Positions 8,407-16,435 of a stretch of DNA of 34,597 nucleotides are shown one piece after another. The notes below the pieces were generated by a model. That model did no database searches and was not told the origin of the DNA. It saw nothing but the letters and a program-made list of their open reading frames with translations. Position numbers and translations under genes: made by a program. This DNA comes from Bacteroidota bacterium (GTDB taxonomy: Bacteria; Bacteroidota; Ignavibacteria; Kryptoniales; JAKASW01), in contig JAKAMG010000031.1 in NCBI GenBank assembly GCA_021812985.1, forward strand, positions 1 through 34,597, written 5' to 3'. The stretch's first letter is position 1. Every line of letters starts with the position of its first letter.

Positions 8407-8490
8407 CGGAGGGTGAGGGACTCGAACCCCCAAGCCCCGAGGGGCGCCGGTTTTCAAGACCGGTGCATTAGCCAATTCTGCCAACCCTCC
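8407..8490 (-). tRNA. tRNA-Ser (anticodon UGA)
   Basis: Read on the minus strand, the acceptor stem GGAGGGT (8490-8484) pairs with ACCCTCC. The anticodon arm CCGGT-CTTGAAA-ACCGG gives anticodon TGA. A long variable arm (CCCCTCGGGG) and T arm with GGTTCGAGTCC follow. The long variable arm and G discriminator at 8407 are typical of tRNA-Ser. The 3' CCA is not encoded. It lies 64 bases upstream of the CydA-like gene on the same strand with no obvious terminator between them. Confidence 0.95.
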
Positions 8491-8503
8491 AGCTCGTCGT
8501 ATA

Positions 8504-8532
8504 AATTTAAGAAGTTCGCCGTCGAGATTCAA
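8504..8532 (-). promoter_or_regulatory. Predicted promoter of tRNA-Ser
   Basis: On the minus strand TTGAAT (8532-8527) and TAAATT (8509-8504) are 17 bases apart. The tRNA 5' end follows 13 bases after the -10 box, a normal arrangement for a tRNA gene. Confidence 0.5.
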
Positions 8533-8592
8533 AGCTGATAACGCGTTCAGATTGGAGAGGACCGCCGACGCTGTCCTCCCCCGATAGCACTC

Positions 8593-9222
8593 TCAGTGTC
8601 TTTGAAAGATCGCGAAATAGGGTCCGAGCGGAAGCGGTGCAGTGAAGTCGCCCGATTTCAGCGACCGAAGCTCCGCCTGGATCTCGTCGGGATACCTGTG
8701 GATGTCGACATTGCCGACATGACCGTTCGTGACTCCATGAATTTCTGAAGCGCATATCACCGCGAGCGAGTCAAAGGCCGCGCCCGCTTTCAGCAGTCGG
8801 TATGCTGTGTCCGCCTTTGTAAATGTCGCGAATGTCATCTGGGAGAGATCCATCATCACTGGCTGGGTCGAGACCACCCTGGCCGTTTGGATGATCCTCA
8901 TCTGGATCGGTTTGTCGTTGGCGAGAGCCGGTGAATATTTCCACTGCATGATTCTCTCAATGGCGGCAGCGTCCCACTCCCTGTCGCCTGTCGCCTTGGT
9001 GAGCGTGACATGCCTGACAGATCCATCAACACCGATAAGGAGTTCCATTCGGATGTAGAAGTCCTGGGAGGCAAAGCCCTGCGGTGGAGGCGGAAGAGGG
9101 GCCTTCTCGATGAGAGTTGGCGGAACGACGCTTGACTCCAGCCCATCGAAGGAAGCGCATCCCGCAACAAGGACTGCCAAGCCTACAATCGCCAATGACA
9201 AAATACGTTTTGGCCTCAGCAT
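8593..9222 (-). CDS. Lipoprotein with TonB C-terminal-like and parvulin-like domains
   Basis: A 209-residue predicted lipoprotein. The N-terminus has basic residues, a hydrophobic core and the lipobox LVAGC with C22 as the lipidated cysteine. A proline-rich spacer (APLPPPPQG) leads to a TonB C-terminal-like domain at about 55-117, with the family's GxVxxVxLxKxTGDxxWDxAAIxxxxxWKYxPA pattern. Residues about 130-208 resemble the PpiC/parvulin rotamase fold: a helix with LLKAGAAFDSLA, a GxVGNVD turn, then LKSGDFTAPLPLGPYFAIF, which matches the usual GevS-Pv-t-GyhI ending. The rotamase half looks short and may be inactive. Probably anchored in the envelope facing the periplasm. The partner is unknown, as no TonB receptor or ExbB/D is nearby. 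Confidence 0.7.
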   Translation of the reverse strand: MLRPKRILSLAIVGLAVLVAGCASFDGLESSVVPPTLIEKAPLPPPPQGFASQDFYIRMELLIGVDGSVRHVTLTKATGDREWDAAAIERIMQWKYSPALANDKPIQMRIIQTARVVSTQPVMMDLSQMTFATFTKADTAYRLLKAGAAFDSLAVICASEIHGVTNGHVGNVDIHRYPDEIQAELRSLKSGDFTAPLPLGPYFAIFQRH

Positions 9223-9457
9223 GAAACACCCCCTGTTTCTTATGAGTTGAACATCACCACGACTTTACGAAATAACGGTTTCAAAAGCAACCTGACGATC
9301 CTCTGATGTATTTCCCTTTGAGATTAGCCCGCCGCTTAGGTGTTCAAAGCTGGGAAACACATGGAATTTGCGCGAAATTGATTAAAAAAGGGGGAGCTGA
9401 GACCTCCTCCTTACGAACCCGTGGGACGCGTTTCTCCACGAGACGAGGCCCGCAGGG

Positions 9458-9486
9458 TTGAAAAAGTGACTTGCGACATTTATATT
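9458..9486 (+). promoter_or_regulatory. Predicted sigma-70-type promoter of the rimP-nusA-infB operon
   Basis: TTGAAA at 9458-9463 and TATATT at 9481-9486 with exactly 17 bases between them. The expected transcription start is about 9493, so the leader before rimP would be only about 45-50 bases and would be occupied by the hairpin at 9505. Confidence 0.6.
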
Positions 9487-9504
9487 TCACGTGTCTCGGA
9501 CGAT

Positions 9505-9533
9505 TAGCCCGGAATTTCTGGGCTATTTTTTTT
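9505..9533 (+). terminator. Terminator-like hairpin in the rimP leader (candidate attenuator)
   Basis: TAGCCC (9505-9510) pairs with GGGCTA (9520-9525), and eight consecutive Ts follow (9526-9533). The rimP Shine-Dalgarno AGGA begins at the next base. No plus-strand gene lies between the engB terminator (5758) and this site, so there is no upstream transcript that obviously needs terminating; premature termination of the operon's own leader is the natural reading. Confidence 0.65.
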
Positions 9534-9540
9534 AGGAATG

Positions 9541-9999
9541 ATGGAAAAAGCAGAGAAAATAGAGAAATTGCGCGCATTGCTCGATCCCCCGATCCGCAAT
9601 CATGGAGCATTTCTGGTAGACCTGACACTCAGAGGAGATGGGAGAAAAGAACTTCTTGAGGTCTATTGCGAAACTGAGGAAGGGATCAACATCGGTCAAT
9701 GCGCGGATATCAGCCGCGACATAATTCCCATTATAGAGGCATCGGGAATAGTCGGTGAGAGTTTCAGGCTCGATGTTTCGTCGCCGGGAGTCGGAGTTCC
9801 TCTGAAGGACAGACGGCAGTACAAGAGCAATGTCGGAAGGCTGATGGCGGTGGAGTACAGAGACGGCGAGGAGATTAGGGAGGCTGAGGGTGACCTCACC
9901 GGACTCGATGAAGAAAAGATAACTCTGAGAGCTGAGAAGTCGTCGGTTCAGATCCCATTCGAATCGATAATTGAAGCCAGAGTAAAAATTAGATGGTGA
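9541..9999 (+). CDS. rimP: Ribosome maturation factor RimP
   Basis: A 152-residue 30S maturation factor that binds uS12 during assembly. Two ATGs stand in tandem at 9538 and 9541. AGGA at 9534-9537 touches the first ATG, leaving no spacer, but lies 3 bases from the second, so 9541 is preferred. Typical features are DLTLRGDGRKELLEVYCETE, GINIGQCADISRDI, the FRLDVSSPGVGVPLKD motif, and a C-terminal Sm-like domain ending PFESIIEARVKIRW. nusA follows after 11 bases. This rimP-nusA-infB order is widespread, and the three genes should be co-transcribed. Confidence 0.94.
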   Translation: MEKAEKIEKLRALLDPPIRNHGAFLVDLTLRGDGRKELLEVYCETEEGINIGQCADISRDIIPIIEASGIVGESFRLDVSSPGVGVPLKDRRQYKSNVGRLMAVEYRDGEEIREAEGDLTGLDEEKITLRAEKSSVQIPFESIIEARVKIRW

Positions 10000-10010
10000 C
10001 AGGAGGATAA

Positions 10011-11318
10011 ATGCACGCAGAGAAGAATGACATAATATCTGCAGCCGCGGAGATAGCCAAAGAAAAAGGGATTGACAAAGAAGTCGTATCGGAAATTCTT
10101 GAAGAAGTCTTTGCGGGAATTGTAAAGAAACAATACGGCGACGACGTTGAGACGGACATTGTTACGAACGTCGACCGCGGAGAGATCGAGATATTCGTCA
10201 TCAGGCAAATTGTCGAGCACGTCGAAAATCCCGCAAAAGAGATCAGCCTCGAGGCGGTAAAGCAGCGCGAGCCGGACGGTGATTTTGAGGTAGGCGACCA
10301 GTATCCCGTTGAAATTTCTCCCGAGGAGCTCAACAGGCGGCTCGTCGTATTTGCGCGCCAGACGTTCCTTCAGCGCCTCCATGAGTACGAGAAGAATGTA
10401 ATCTACGACGAGTACAACAAGATGATCGGCGAGATCGTTGTCGGAGAAATATATCAGGTCAAACGTGACTTTATCCTGGTGAACCACAACAGGCGTGAGC
10501 TGTTCCTCCCGAGATCTGAACAGATTTCGAACGAACACTACAGGAAGAACTCGACAGTCCGTGCCGTAGTGAAGGAAGTCCGGAAAGGGACGTCAGGACC
10601 GCAGGTGATAATCTCCAGGGCCGATCCGATGTTCCTGAAGAAGCTTTTTGAGATGGAGATACCGGAGATTTTTGACGGTGTCGTAGAGATCAAGGCGATC
10701 GCGCGCGACCCAGGCAAACGTGCGAAGGTCGCGGTGCTTTCGACGGATTCCAGGATCGACGCCGTAGGAGCCTGCGTCGGCATGAAGGGAGTCAGGATAC
10801 ATTCCATTGTGCGCGAGCTTAACAATGAGAACATAGACGTGCTCCTTTACTCTGAAGAGCCGGGTCTCTTCGTGGAACGCGCACTCACCCCGGCGAAGGT
10901 AACGAAGGTCGAGGTGGACCTCGAAAACCGCAAAGCGCAGGTTTGGGTTGACAACAACCAGGAATCGATCGCTATCGGCAAAGAAGGAATCAACGTGAAG
11001 CTCGCCTCGAGACTCACGGGTTTTGATATTGACCTGATGAGAGAGGGAGTTGTTCCTGAGGCGAAGGGAGAGGGTCAGACCAGGGAGCAGGCAGAGATGT
11101 ACGACATCGATCTTTCCGAATTCAAGGAAGAGCTTGGTGAGACACTTCTTACCACTTTCCTCGATGCCGGATACCTGACGGCCCGAAACGTGCTCGATGC
11201 TACGGAAGAAGAAATTGAATCGGACATCAAGCTCCCGATGGAGGAGATCCGCAAGATAAGGGAGATGATGCGGAAAGAGCTTGAAGAAGAGCCTGAGAAC
11301 GAATCTCAGGACGAATAG
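10011..11318 (+). CDS. nusA: Transcription termination/antitermination factor NusA
   Basis: A 435-residue RNA polymerase-associated factor controlling pausing, termination and antitermination. The N-terminal domain (about 1-130) is followed by an S1 domain from about 138, then two KH domains. KH1 includes AVGACVGMKGVRIHSIV and KH2 includes the family signature IGKEGINVKLASRLTG near residue 322. A helix-hairpin-helix-like C-terminal segment (about 365-425: LDAGYLTARNVLDATEEEI) resembles one acidic repeat, giving a length between B. subtilis NusA (no repeat) and E. coli NusA (two). The ATG has AGGAGG directly upstream. NusA commonly regulates its own operon, which matters for the hairpin before rimP. 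Confidence 0.96.
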   Translation: MHAEKNDIISAAAEIAKEKGIDKEVVSEILEEVFAGIVKKQYGDDVETDIVTNVDRGEIEIFVIRQIVEHVENPAKEISLEAVKQREPDGDFEVGDQYPVEISPEELNRRLVVFARQTFLQRLHEYEKNVIYDEYNKMIGEIVVGEIYQVKRDFILVNHNRRELFLPRSEQISNEHYRKNSTVRAVVKEVRKGTSGPQVIISRADPMFLKKLFEMEIPEIFDGVVEIKAIARDPGKRAKVAVLSTDSRIDAVGACVGMKGVRIHSIVRELNNENIDVLLYSEEPGLFVERALTPAKVTKVEVDLENRKAQVWVDNNQESIAIGKEGINVKLASRLTGFDIDLMREGVVPEAKGEGQTREQAEMYDIDLSEFKEELGETLLTTFLDAGYLTARNVLDATEEEIESDIKLPMEEIRKIREMMRKELEEEPENESQDE

Positions 11319-11343
11319 GTCGTAAAGAAAGGTTACTCTCAGC

Positions 11344-14136
11344 ATGGCTGAAACAGCAGCGAAGAAAAAACTCGTAACGAAGGTCGCCTCCGAATTTCAG
11401 GTGTCCGCTGACCAGATCGTCGATTTTCTCAAATCGAAGGGTCATGACAAGGTCAAACGGACGTCTTCCGTTGACGAGCAGATGTACAATGAGCTGGCCG
11501 CACATTTCAGGAAGGAACTGGATCAGGTAGGAAAGCGGCAGAAGATAAAGGAACAGCTTTCTGAGAAACAGGAAGAGAAAGTTGCCGTAAAGAAGCTTGT
11601 TGATACGGTGACAATCGAGAGGCCACACCCGGTAGAAGCGAAGGTTGAACCTCCCGCGGTGAGTGCTGCGCCTTCAGTTGAGGAGGTAGGAGGGGCTTCA
11701 GAGAGTGCCGCGCCTGCCGAGGTCGAGCCTGTAACGCTCGAGTCTGCGGAAGCGCAGGTCGTCGAAACGCCTGGTCCGCAGGAACCGCAGATTCCCGTCG
11801 AGGAAAAGCCTGTCGAGATGCCTGCGACAGTGAAGCCGGTCGCTGAGGAGCCTGTCTCGAAGGTCGTCGGTGAGGTGGCACCCGAGCCCGTCGCTAAACC
11901 TGTTGAAAAACAGGAAGTCGCTCCGCCTCCTCCTCCTAAGAAGGAAGAAGAGAAGGGGCTCAAGATTCGCGGGCGAATGGACCTGCGTACGGGCAGACTC
12001 ATCACCGAAGAGGAAATGCAGCTTCGCAAGGAGCTTGAAGAGGCCCAGAAAAAGACCAAGGAAGCTGAGGCGCAGCTCGAAGCCGAGTCTCAAACCCAGA
12101 AGAAGAAAAAGAAGAAGAAAAAGAAAATCAGGGAAGCTGGTACGGTCACCGAGACCGTTGTTCCAGTTGAGACTGTCACAGAAGAGGACCTCAAGAAGCG
12201 GAAGAAGAAAAAAGGAAAACACGTTGAGGTCAATCAGGCGGAAGTCGATCTGGCATTCCAGCGCACGATGGCGAGCATTGGAGATGCAGGCGAATCTGAC
12301 CGGGCGGCTATCAGAAAAAAGAAGAGAAAAGAGAAATTCGAAGCGGCACAGATCGAAATAGAGAAAAAGGAAATTGAAAAGAGGAAACTCCGGCTTTCCG
12401 AGTTCGTTTCAGTAGGTGAATTGGCCAAGCTCATGAACGTGGATGTGGGTTCGGTTATCTCGAAGTGCATTTCGTTCGGATTGATGGTGTCCATCAACCA
12501 GCGCCTCGACCTGGAGACTATCACCCTCCTCGCAGACGACTTCGGCTACGAAGTGGAGCTCCAGCAGGAATACACCGACGAGGTTCTTGAGGACAAGGAG
12601 GATTCAGCCGAGTCGATGACGACAAGACCTCCGGTGGTCACCATCATGGGGCATGTCGATCACGGTAAGACTTCGCTCCTTGATTTCATAAGGCAGGCGA
12701 ATGTTGTCGCTGGAGAAGCAGGCGGAATAACCCAGCACATAGGTGCTTATCAGGTCAGGCTCCCAAACGGGAAGCAGATAACTTTTCTCGATACTCCCGG
12801 TCACGAAGCCTTTACGGCTATGCGTGCGAGAGGCGCGCAGGCGACGGACATTGTCATACTTGTAGTTGCCGCGGATGACAACGTGATGCCCCAAACGATC
12901 GAAGCGATAAACCACGCCCGTGCGGCGAACGTTCCGCTCATCGTCGCCATAAACAAAATGGACAGGCCTGAGGCGAATCCCGACCGTATAAGAAAGCAGC
13001 TTTCGGAGCACGGGGTCCTGCTTGAGGAGTGGGGCGGCAAGACGCAGTCTGTCGAGATTTCGGCGAAGAAGGGAACCAACGTAGACCTCCTTCTTGAGAA
13101 GGTGCTTCTCGAATCAGATGTGCTCGATCTCAAGGCCAATCCTGACAGGCTGGCACGCGGAGTCGTGATTGAATCGACTCTGGACAAGGGAAGAGGCGCC
13201 GTCGCGACCGTCCTGGTTCAGAAGGGGACTCTAAAGATCGGAGACGCTTACGTTGCCGGTACGAGCAACGGTAAAGTGAGAGCGATGACAGATGAGCGCG
13301 GGAACAAGCTTGAGTCCGCGGGACCTTCGATGCCTGTTCAGGTTGTCGGGTTCGACGAGCTTCCCCTCGCAGGTGATGTGCTTGTGGCAGTCGCAAACGA
13401 AAAGGTGGCCCGCGACATCAGCAACCGGAGAAAGATTGTTAAGCGCGAGCAGGCGATGCGAGGAACGCAGCACCATGTCACGCTCGAGGACATATCCAAA
13501 GAAATCAAGGAGGGTATGATCAAGCAGCTGAGCGTGGTGGTTAAGGGCGACGTTGACGGTTCCGTGGAAGCTCTGAGCGACTCGCTGGCGAAGCTCTCCA
13601 ATGAGGAAGTAAGAGTGCAGGTTATCCACAAAGCCGTCGGCGCGATCTCTGAATCTGACGTGCTTCTTGCGGCGGCCTCCAACGCGATCATACTTGGCTT
13701 CCACGTGAGGCCCAGCGCGGCCGCCAGAAAGCTGGCCGAGTCTGAATCTGTTGATATCAAATTGTATAGCATCATATATGACGCGATCGAAAATGTGAGG
13801 AAGGCCCTCGAAGGGTTGCTGAGCCCTGAAATCCGCGAAGATGTAGTCGGCTCGCTCGACGTTCGTCAAACCTTCAAGGTGCCAAAGTTTGGCACGGTGG
13901 CCGGCTGTTACGTTACCGAAGGAAAGGTTACTAGGAACAACCGCGTCCGGCTGATTCGCGATGGAATAGTCGTGTTCGAAGGAGGGATAGCCTCGCTGAG
14001 GAGATTCAAAGACGACGTGAGAGAAGTGGAAGAAGGGTACGAGTGCGGCGTCAGTCTCGAGAATTACAATGACCTAAAGGTGGGCGACACGATCGAGGCG
14101 TTTACGATAGTCGAGACCCAGCGGACGCTCGCGTAG
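11344..14136 (+). CDS. infB: Translation initiation factor IF-2
   Basis: A 930-residue GTPase that places initiator tRNA on the 30S subunit and promotes subunit joining. Residues 1 to about 50 form an IF2-N domain. Then comes a long variable Pro/Glu/Val-rich linker (about 70-200) and a charged region with an uninterrupted lysine run near residues 252-261. A second IF2-N-like segment ([20 protein letters not shown]) precedes the G domain: G1 GHVDHGKT at 436-443, G3 DTPGH at 483-487, G4 NKMD at 537-540 and G5 SAKKG. The C-terminal domains are complete (the [20 protein letters not shown] stretch). The lysine tract is encoded by mixed AAG/AAA codons with the frame intact on both sides. Confidence 0.97.
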   Translation: MAETAAKKKLVTKVASEFQVSADQIVDFLKSKGHDKVKRTSSVDEQMYNELAAHFRKELDQVGKRQKIKEQLSEKQEEKVAVKKLVDTVTIERPHPVEAKVEPPAVSAAPSVEEVGGASESAAPAEVEPVTLESAEAQVVETPGPQEPQIPVEEKPVEMPATVKPVAEEPVSKVVGEVAPEPVAKPVEKQEVAPPPPPKKEEEKGLKIRGRMDLRTGRLITEEEMQLRKELEEAQKKTKEAEAQLEAESQTQKKKKKKKKKIREAGTVTETVVPVETVTEEDLKKRKKKKGKHVEVNQAEVDLAFQRTMASIGDAGESDRAAIRKKKRKEKFEAAQIEIEKKEIEKRKLRLSEFVSVGELAKLMNVDVGSVISKCISFGLMVSINQRLDLETITLLADDFGYEVELQQEYTDEVLEDKEDSAESMTTRPPVVTIMGHVDHGKTSLLDFIRQANVVAGEAGGITQHIGAYQVRLPNGKQITFLDTPGHEAFTAMRARGAQATDIVILVVAADDNVMPQTIEAINHARAANVPLIVAINKMDRPEANPDRIRKQLSEHGVLLEEWGGKTQSVEISAKKGTNVDLLLEKVLLESDVLDLKANPDRLARGVVIESTLDKGRGAVATVLVQKGTLKIGDAYVAGTSNGKVRAMTDERGNKLESAGPSMPVQVVGFDELPLAGDVLVAVANEKVARDISNRRKIVKREQAMRGTQHHVTLEDISKEIKEGMIKQLSVVVKGDVDGSVEALSDSLAKLSNEEVRVQVIHKAVGAISESDVLLAAASNAIILGFHVRPSAAARKLAESESVDIKLYSIIYDAIENVRKALEGLLSPEIREDVVGSLDVRQTFKVPKFGTVAGCYVTEGKVTRNNRVRLIRDGIVVFEGGIASLRRFKDDVREVEEGYECGVSLENYNDLKVGDTIEAFTIVETQRTLA

Positions 14137-14172
14137 GTCAAGGATTTGAGACCGGAGAGAAGAGAGAGATAG

Positions 14173-14550
14173 ATGTCGGTCAGGACTGAAAAAGTCGGTA
14201 ATCTTATCAAGGAAGAACTGGGCGGGCTTATCGAGCGCGACTACAGGACGTCCGAGATGGGATTCATGACGATTACAAAGGTATCGATGTCTCCCGATCT
14301 GAGGCTCGCGAGGATCTACATAAGCGTCTTTGGAACACCGGAGGTCAAGGAAAGGACCCTCTTTCTTTTGAATGAGGCCAAGAAAGATATCCGTCAGTTT
14401 GTTGGCTCAAAAGTCCGGCTGAGGTACACTCCTGAAATAGCCTTTTTCCTGGACGACACGATGGATTACGTGGCAAATATTGAAGGCCTTCTGAAGAAGA
14501 CGCATGCCGCTGACCGGAACAGTCACGAGGAAAACAACGATGGCGAATGA
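14173..14550 (+). CDS. rbfA: 30S ribosome-binding factor RbfA
   Basis: A 125-residue cold-shock-related factor that binds immature 30S subunits and helps process the 5' end of 16S rRNA. The KH-like fold is recognisable from RTEKVGNLIKEELGGLI at the N-terminus, the TITKVSMSPDLRLARIYISV strand-helix core, and IRQFVGSKVRLRYTPEIAFFLDD. The polar C-terminal tail is variable in the family. It follows infB by 36 bases and its end overlaps truB by 11 bases, in the conserved infB-rbfA-truB order. No odd residues noted. Confidence 0.95.
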   Translation: MSVRTEKVGNLIKEELGGLIERDYRTSEMGFMTITKVSMSPDLRLARIYISVFGTPEVKERTLFLLNEAKKDIRQFVGSKVRLRYTPEIAFFLDDTMDYVANIEGLLKKTHAADRNSHEENNDGE

Positions 14551-15202
14551 GGGTGGAAGCATACTCCCGGTGAACAAGCCGAAGGGGGTGACCTCGTTCG
14601 AAGTCGTGCGCGCCGTCAGGCATGCGCTTCGCCTTAAGAAAGTCGGTCATGCGGGTACCCTCGACCCATTAGCTGAAGGCTTGCTCATAATTCTTACCGG
14701 AAACAAGACGAAGCTTATGAGTGATTTCCTTAAGCTCGACAAAGAGTATCTGGCAACGCTGAGGCTCGGCGTGACGTCGAAGAGCCATGATCTCGAAACG
14801 GAACTTGTGACGCGGGATTCCGATGTGGATTTGCCCATTGAAAGAATCAACGAGGTCCTTGTGAAGTTTACGGGGACAATCGAACAGGTACCGCCTGAGT
14901 TCTCGGCCGCGTGGGTCGGGGGCAAGAGGGCCTATTCGCTCGCGAGGCGCGGCGTGGAATTTGAACTCAAGCCAAAGAAGGTGACGATCACGGAGCTGGT
15001 CTGCGAGAGTCTTGAGGCGGAGCGTCTGAAGCTTCGTGTTGTCTGCACGAGCGGCACTTACATCAGGAGCCTTGCGCGCGACATAGGCGAGGAGCTTGGA
15101 TGTGGTGCGGTCCTCGAGGACTTAGTCAGAACAAGAATCGGGTCTTACTCGGTGGAAGAGGCCGCGAAGCTGAATGACTTCACGGTGAGGGACGCCGCAT
15201 GA
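14540..15202 (+). CDS. truB: tRNA pseudouridine(55) synthase TruB
   Basis: A 220-residue enzyme that isomerises U55 in the T loop of tRNAs. The N-terminus ILPVNKPKGVTSFEVV and the catalytic block GHAGTLDPLAEGLL identify it; the catalytic aspartate is D42. A PPEFSAAWVGGKRAYSLARR segment and GTYIRSLARDIGEELG also match. The frame extends upstream to 14504, but the ATG at 14540 is chosen because family homology starts there and a GAGG lies about 10 bases upstream. This gives an 11-base overlap with rbfA. The protein is shorter than E. coli TruB (about 314) and seems to lack the C-terminal PUA domain, a common reduced form. Confidence 0.95.
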   Translation: MANEGGSILPVNKPKGVTSFEVVRAVRHALRLKKVGHAGTLDPLAEGLLIILTGNKTKLMSDFLKLDKEYLATLRLGVTSKSHDLETELVTRDSDVDLPIERINEVLVKFTGTIEQVPPEFSAAWVGGKRAYSLARRGVEFELKPKKVTITELVCESLEAERLKLRVVCTSGTYIRSLARDIGEELGCGAVLEDLVRTRIGSYSVEEAAKLNDFTVRDAA

Positions 15203-16140
15203 TTCGCAACTCGATCGACGATATCCGCTTCGATCCTAATTCCATTGTCACCGTCGGAACATTCGACGGAATGCACATCGCTCACTGCCGGATAATCGAC
15301 GCGCTCAAGGAGAAGGCCAGCGCCACGGGGAGCAGAAGCGTAGTCATAACATTCAAGCCTCATCCCCAGGAGATTATCGGACGAAAGAATGTTCAGCTCC
15401 TGATGACGGAAGAGGACAGGGTACAGGCGATAAGCGACGCCGGGATTGACGAGGTCGTTCTCCTCAAGTTCGATAGGGATTTCTCCCTGGTCACGGCCGA
15501 GGGTTTTCTCGTAAACATGATCCATCGGAAAGTCGGCCTAAGGGAACTGGTCCTCGGTTACAACCACACTTTCGGCCATCGGGCGGAGGGGACCGTGGAG
15601 TTCGCCCGTGAGGTCGGGAAGAGAGTCGGTTTCGGTGTCGATTACATCGAGGCTGTCGTGGTCGAAGGCGAGAAGGTTTCAAGCAGCGCGATAAGGAAGA
15701 ATCTCCTCGCTGGTAAGCTGTCACTGGCAAACGACATGCTCGGGCGACCATATGCGGTCGAGGGTTTTGTGATTCAGGGGAACCAAAGGGGAAGGCTTCT
15801 CGGATATCCGACGGCCAACCTCAAGCTCGTCGACAGTCGGCTTCTTGTCCCCGCGTTCGGCGTATACATTGTGGAGGTGACGGTCGAAGGGAACCGCATG
15901 CCGGGGCTGGCGAGCCTTGGCATCAGGCCGACCTTCGAGGACGACGGGGCTCCCATGGTAGAGGTGTGGATTTCTGACTTCGACCGGGACATTTACGGAA
16001 GGCAGATCAAGGTTACCTTCATGAAGCGTCTGAGAGACGAGATGAAATTTGATTCCGTGCAGGAGTTGATCGCGCAGATGGATCGGGACAAGCGCGAGAT
16101 GAACGAGTTTTTAGTTAAAACGATTAACAAACAAAGATAG
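15199..16140 (+). CDS. ribF: Bifunctional riboflavin kinase / FAD synthetase
   Basis: A 313-residue enzyme making FMN from riboflavin and FAD from FMN. The N-terminal nucleotidyltransferase domain carries [10 protein letters not shown] at 20-29; the family usually has GNFDGVHxGH, so the second histidine of the HxGH motif is kept but the glycine is alanine. The [17 protein letters not shown] and [13 protein letters not shown] segments follow. The C-terminal riboflavin kinase domain (from about residue 180) shows [18 protein letters not shown] and [10 protein letters not shown]. The start overlaps the truB stop codon (ATGA). The gene sits between truB and rpsO, as in many bacteria. Confidence 0.95.
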   Translation: MIRNSIDDIRFDPNSIVTVGTFDGMHIAHCRIIDALKEKASATGSRSVVITFKPHPQEIIGRKNVQLLMTEEDRVQAISDAGIDEVVLLKFDRDFSLVTAEGFLVNMIHRKVGLRELVLGYNHTFGHRAEGTVEFAREVGKRVGFGVDYIEAVVVEGEKVSSSAIRKNLLAGKLSLANDMLGRPYAVEGFVIQGNQRGRLLGYPTANLKLVDSRLLVPAFGVYIVEVTVEGNRMPGLASLGIRPTFEDDGAPMVEVWISDFDRDIYGRQIKVTFMKRLRDEMKFDSVQELIAQMDRDKREMNEFLVKTINKQR

Positions 16141-16151
16141 GAGTTTTTGTA

Positions 16152-16421
16152 ATGCCTCTGACAAAGGATCAGAAACAGGAAATTGTCAAGAAGTACGGCA
16201 AGACCGGAAAAGATTCCGGCAGTCCGGAAGTACAGGTCGCTATTCTTACCGAAAGAATAAACGAGCTGAGCTCTCATTTCGAGACTCATAAGAGAGACCA
16301 TCATTCACGCATGGGCCTTCTGAAGATGGTGGGCAAACGCCGCCGTCTTCTTGAGTACTTGCAGTCGAGGGACATCGAGAGATACAGAAAGATCGTAGAG
16401 GAACTCCACCTCAGAAAGTAA
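16152..16421 (+). CDS. rpsO: 30S ribosomal protein uS15
   Basis: An 89-residue protein that binds the central domain of 16S rRNA. It matches the family over its whole length: [59 protein letters not shown] and [25 protein letters not shown] lies about 7 bases before the ATG. pnp follows 14 bases later, the conserved rpsO-pnp pair, in which uS15 often represses its own translation. Confidence 0.97.
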   Translation: MPLTKDQKQEIVKKYGKTGKDSGSPEVQVAILTERINELSSHFETHKRDHHSRMGLLKMVGKRRRLLEYLQSRDIERYRKIVEELHLRK

Positions 16422-16435
16422 AAGAAGAAGGATAA

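Larger units (their letters stand above)
9223..9537. other. Divergent intergenic region upstream of the rimP operon
   Basis: This 315-base stretch separates the minus-strand lipoprotein gene from the plus-strand rimP operon. It holds a promoter (9458-9486) and a terminator-like hairpin (9505-9533), both on the plus strand and described separately. The part from 9223 to about 9340 must contain the minus-strand promoter, but no convincing -35/-10 pair was found there. No coding potential was recognised; ORFs in it have no family resemblance. Confidence 0.7.

Noticed and set aside
8194-8532. Minus-strand frame of 112 codons spanning the tRNA-Ser gene
   Set aside because: It is read through a clear tRNA and the start of the CydA-like gene in another frame; no family resemblance.
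12099-12126. A/G-rich lysine-codon run in infB as a possible frameshift or slippage site
   Set aside because: The IF-2 frame is intact on both sides with correct downstream motifs, and lysine-rich linkers are common in this variable region.
11870-12361. Basic 163-codon frame inside infB
   Set aside because: Arginine/lysine-rich out-of-frame reading of the charged IF-2 linker, no independent start signals.
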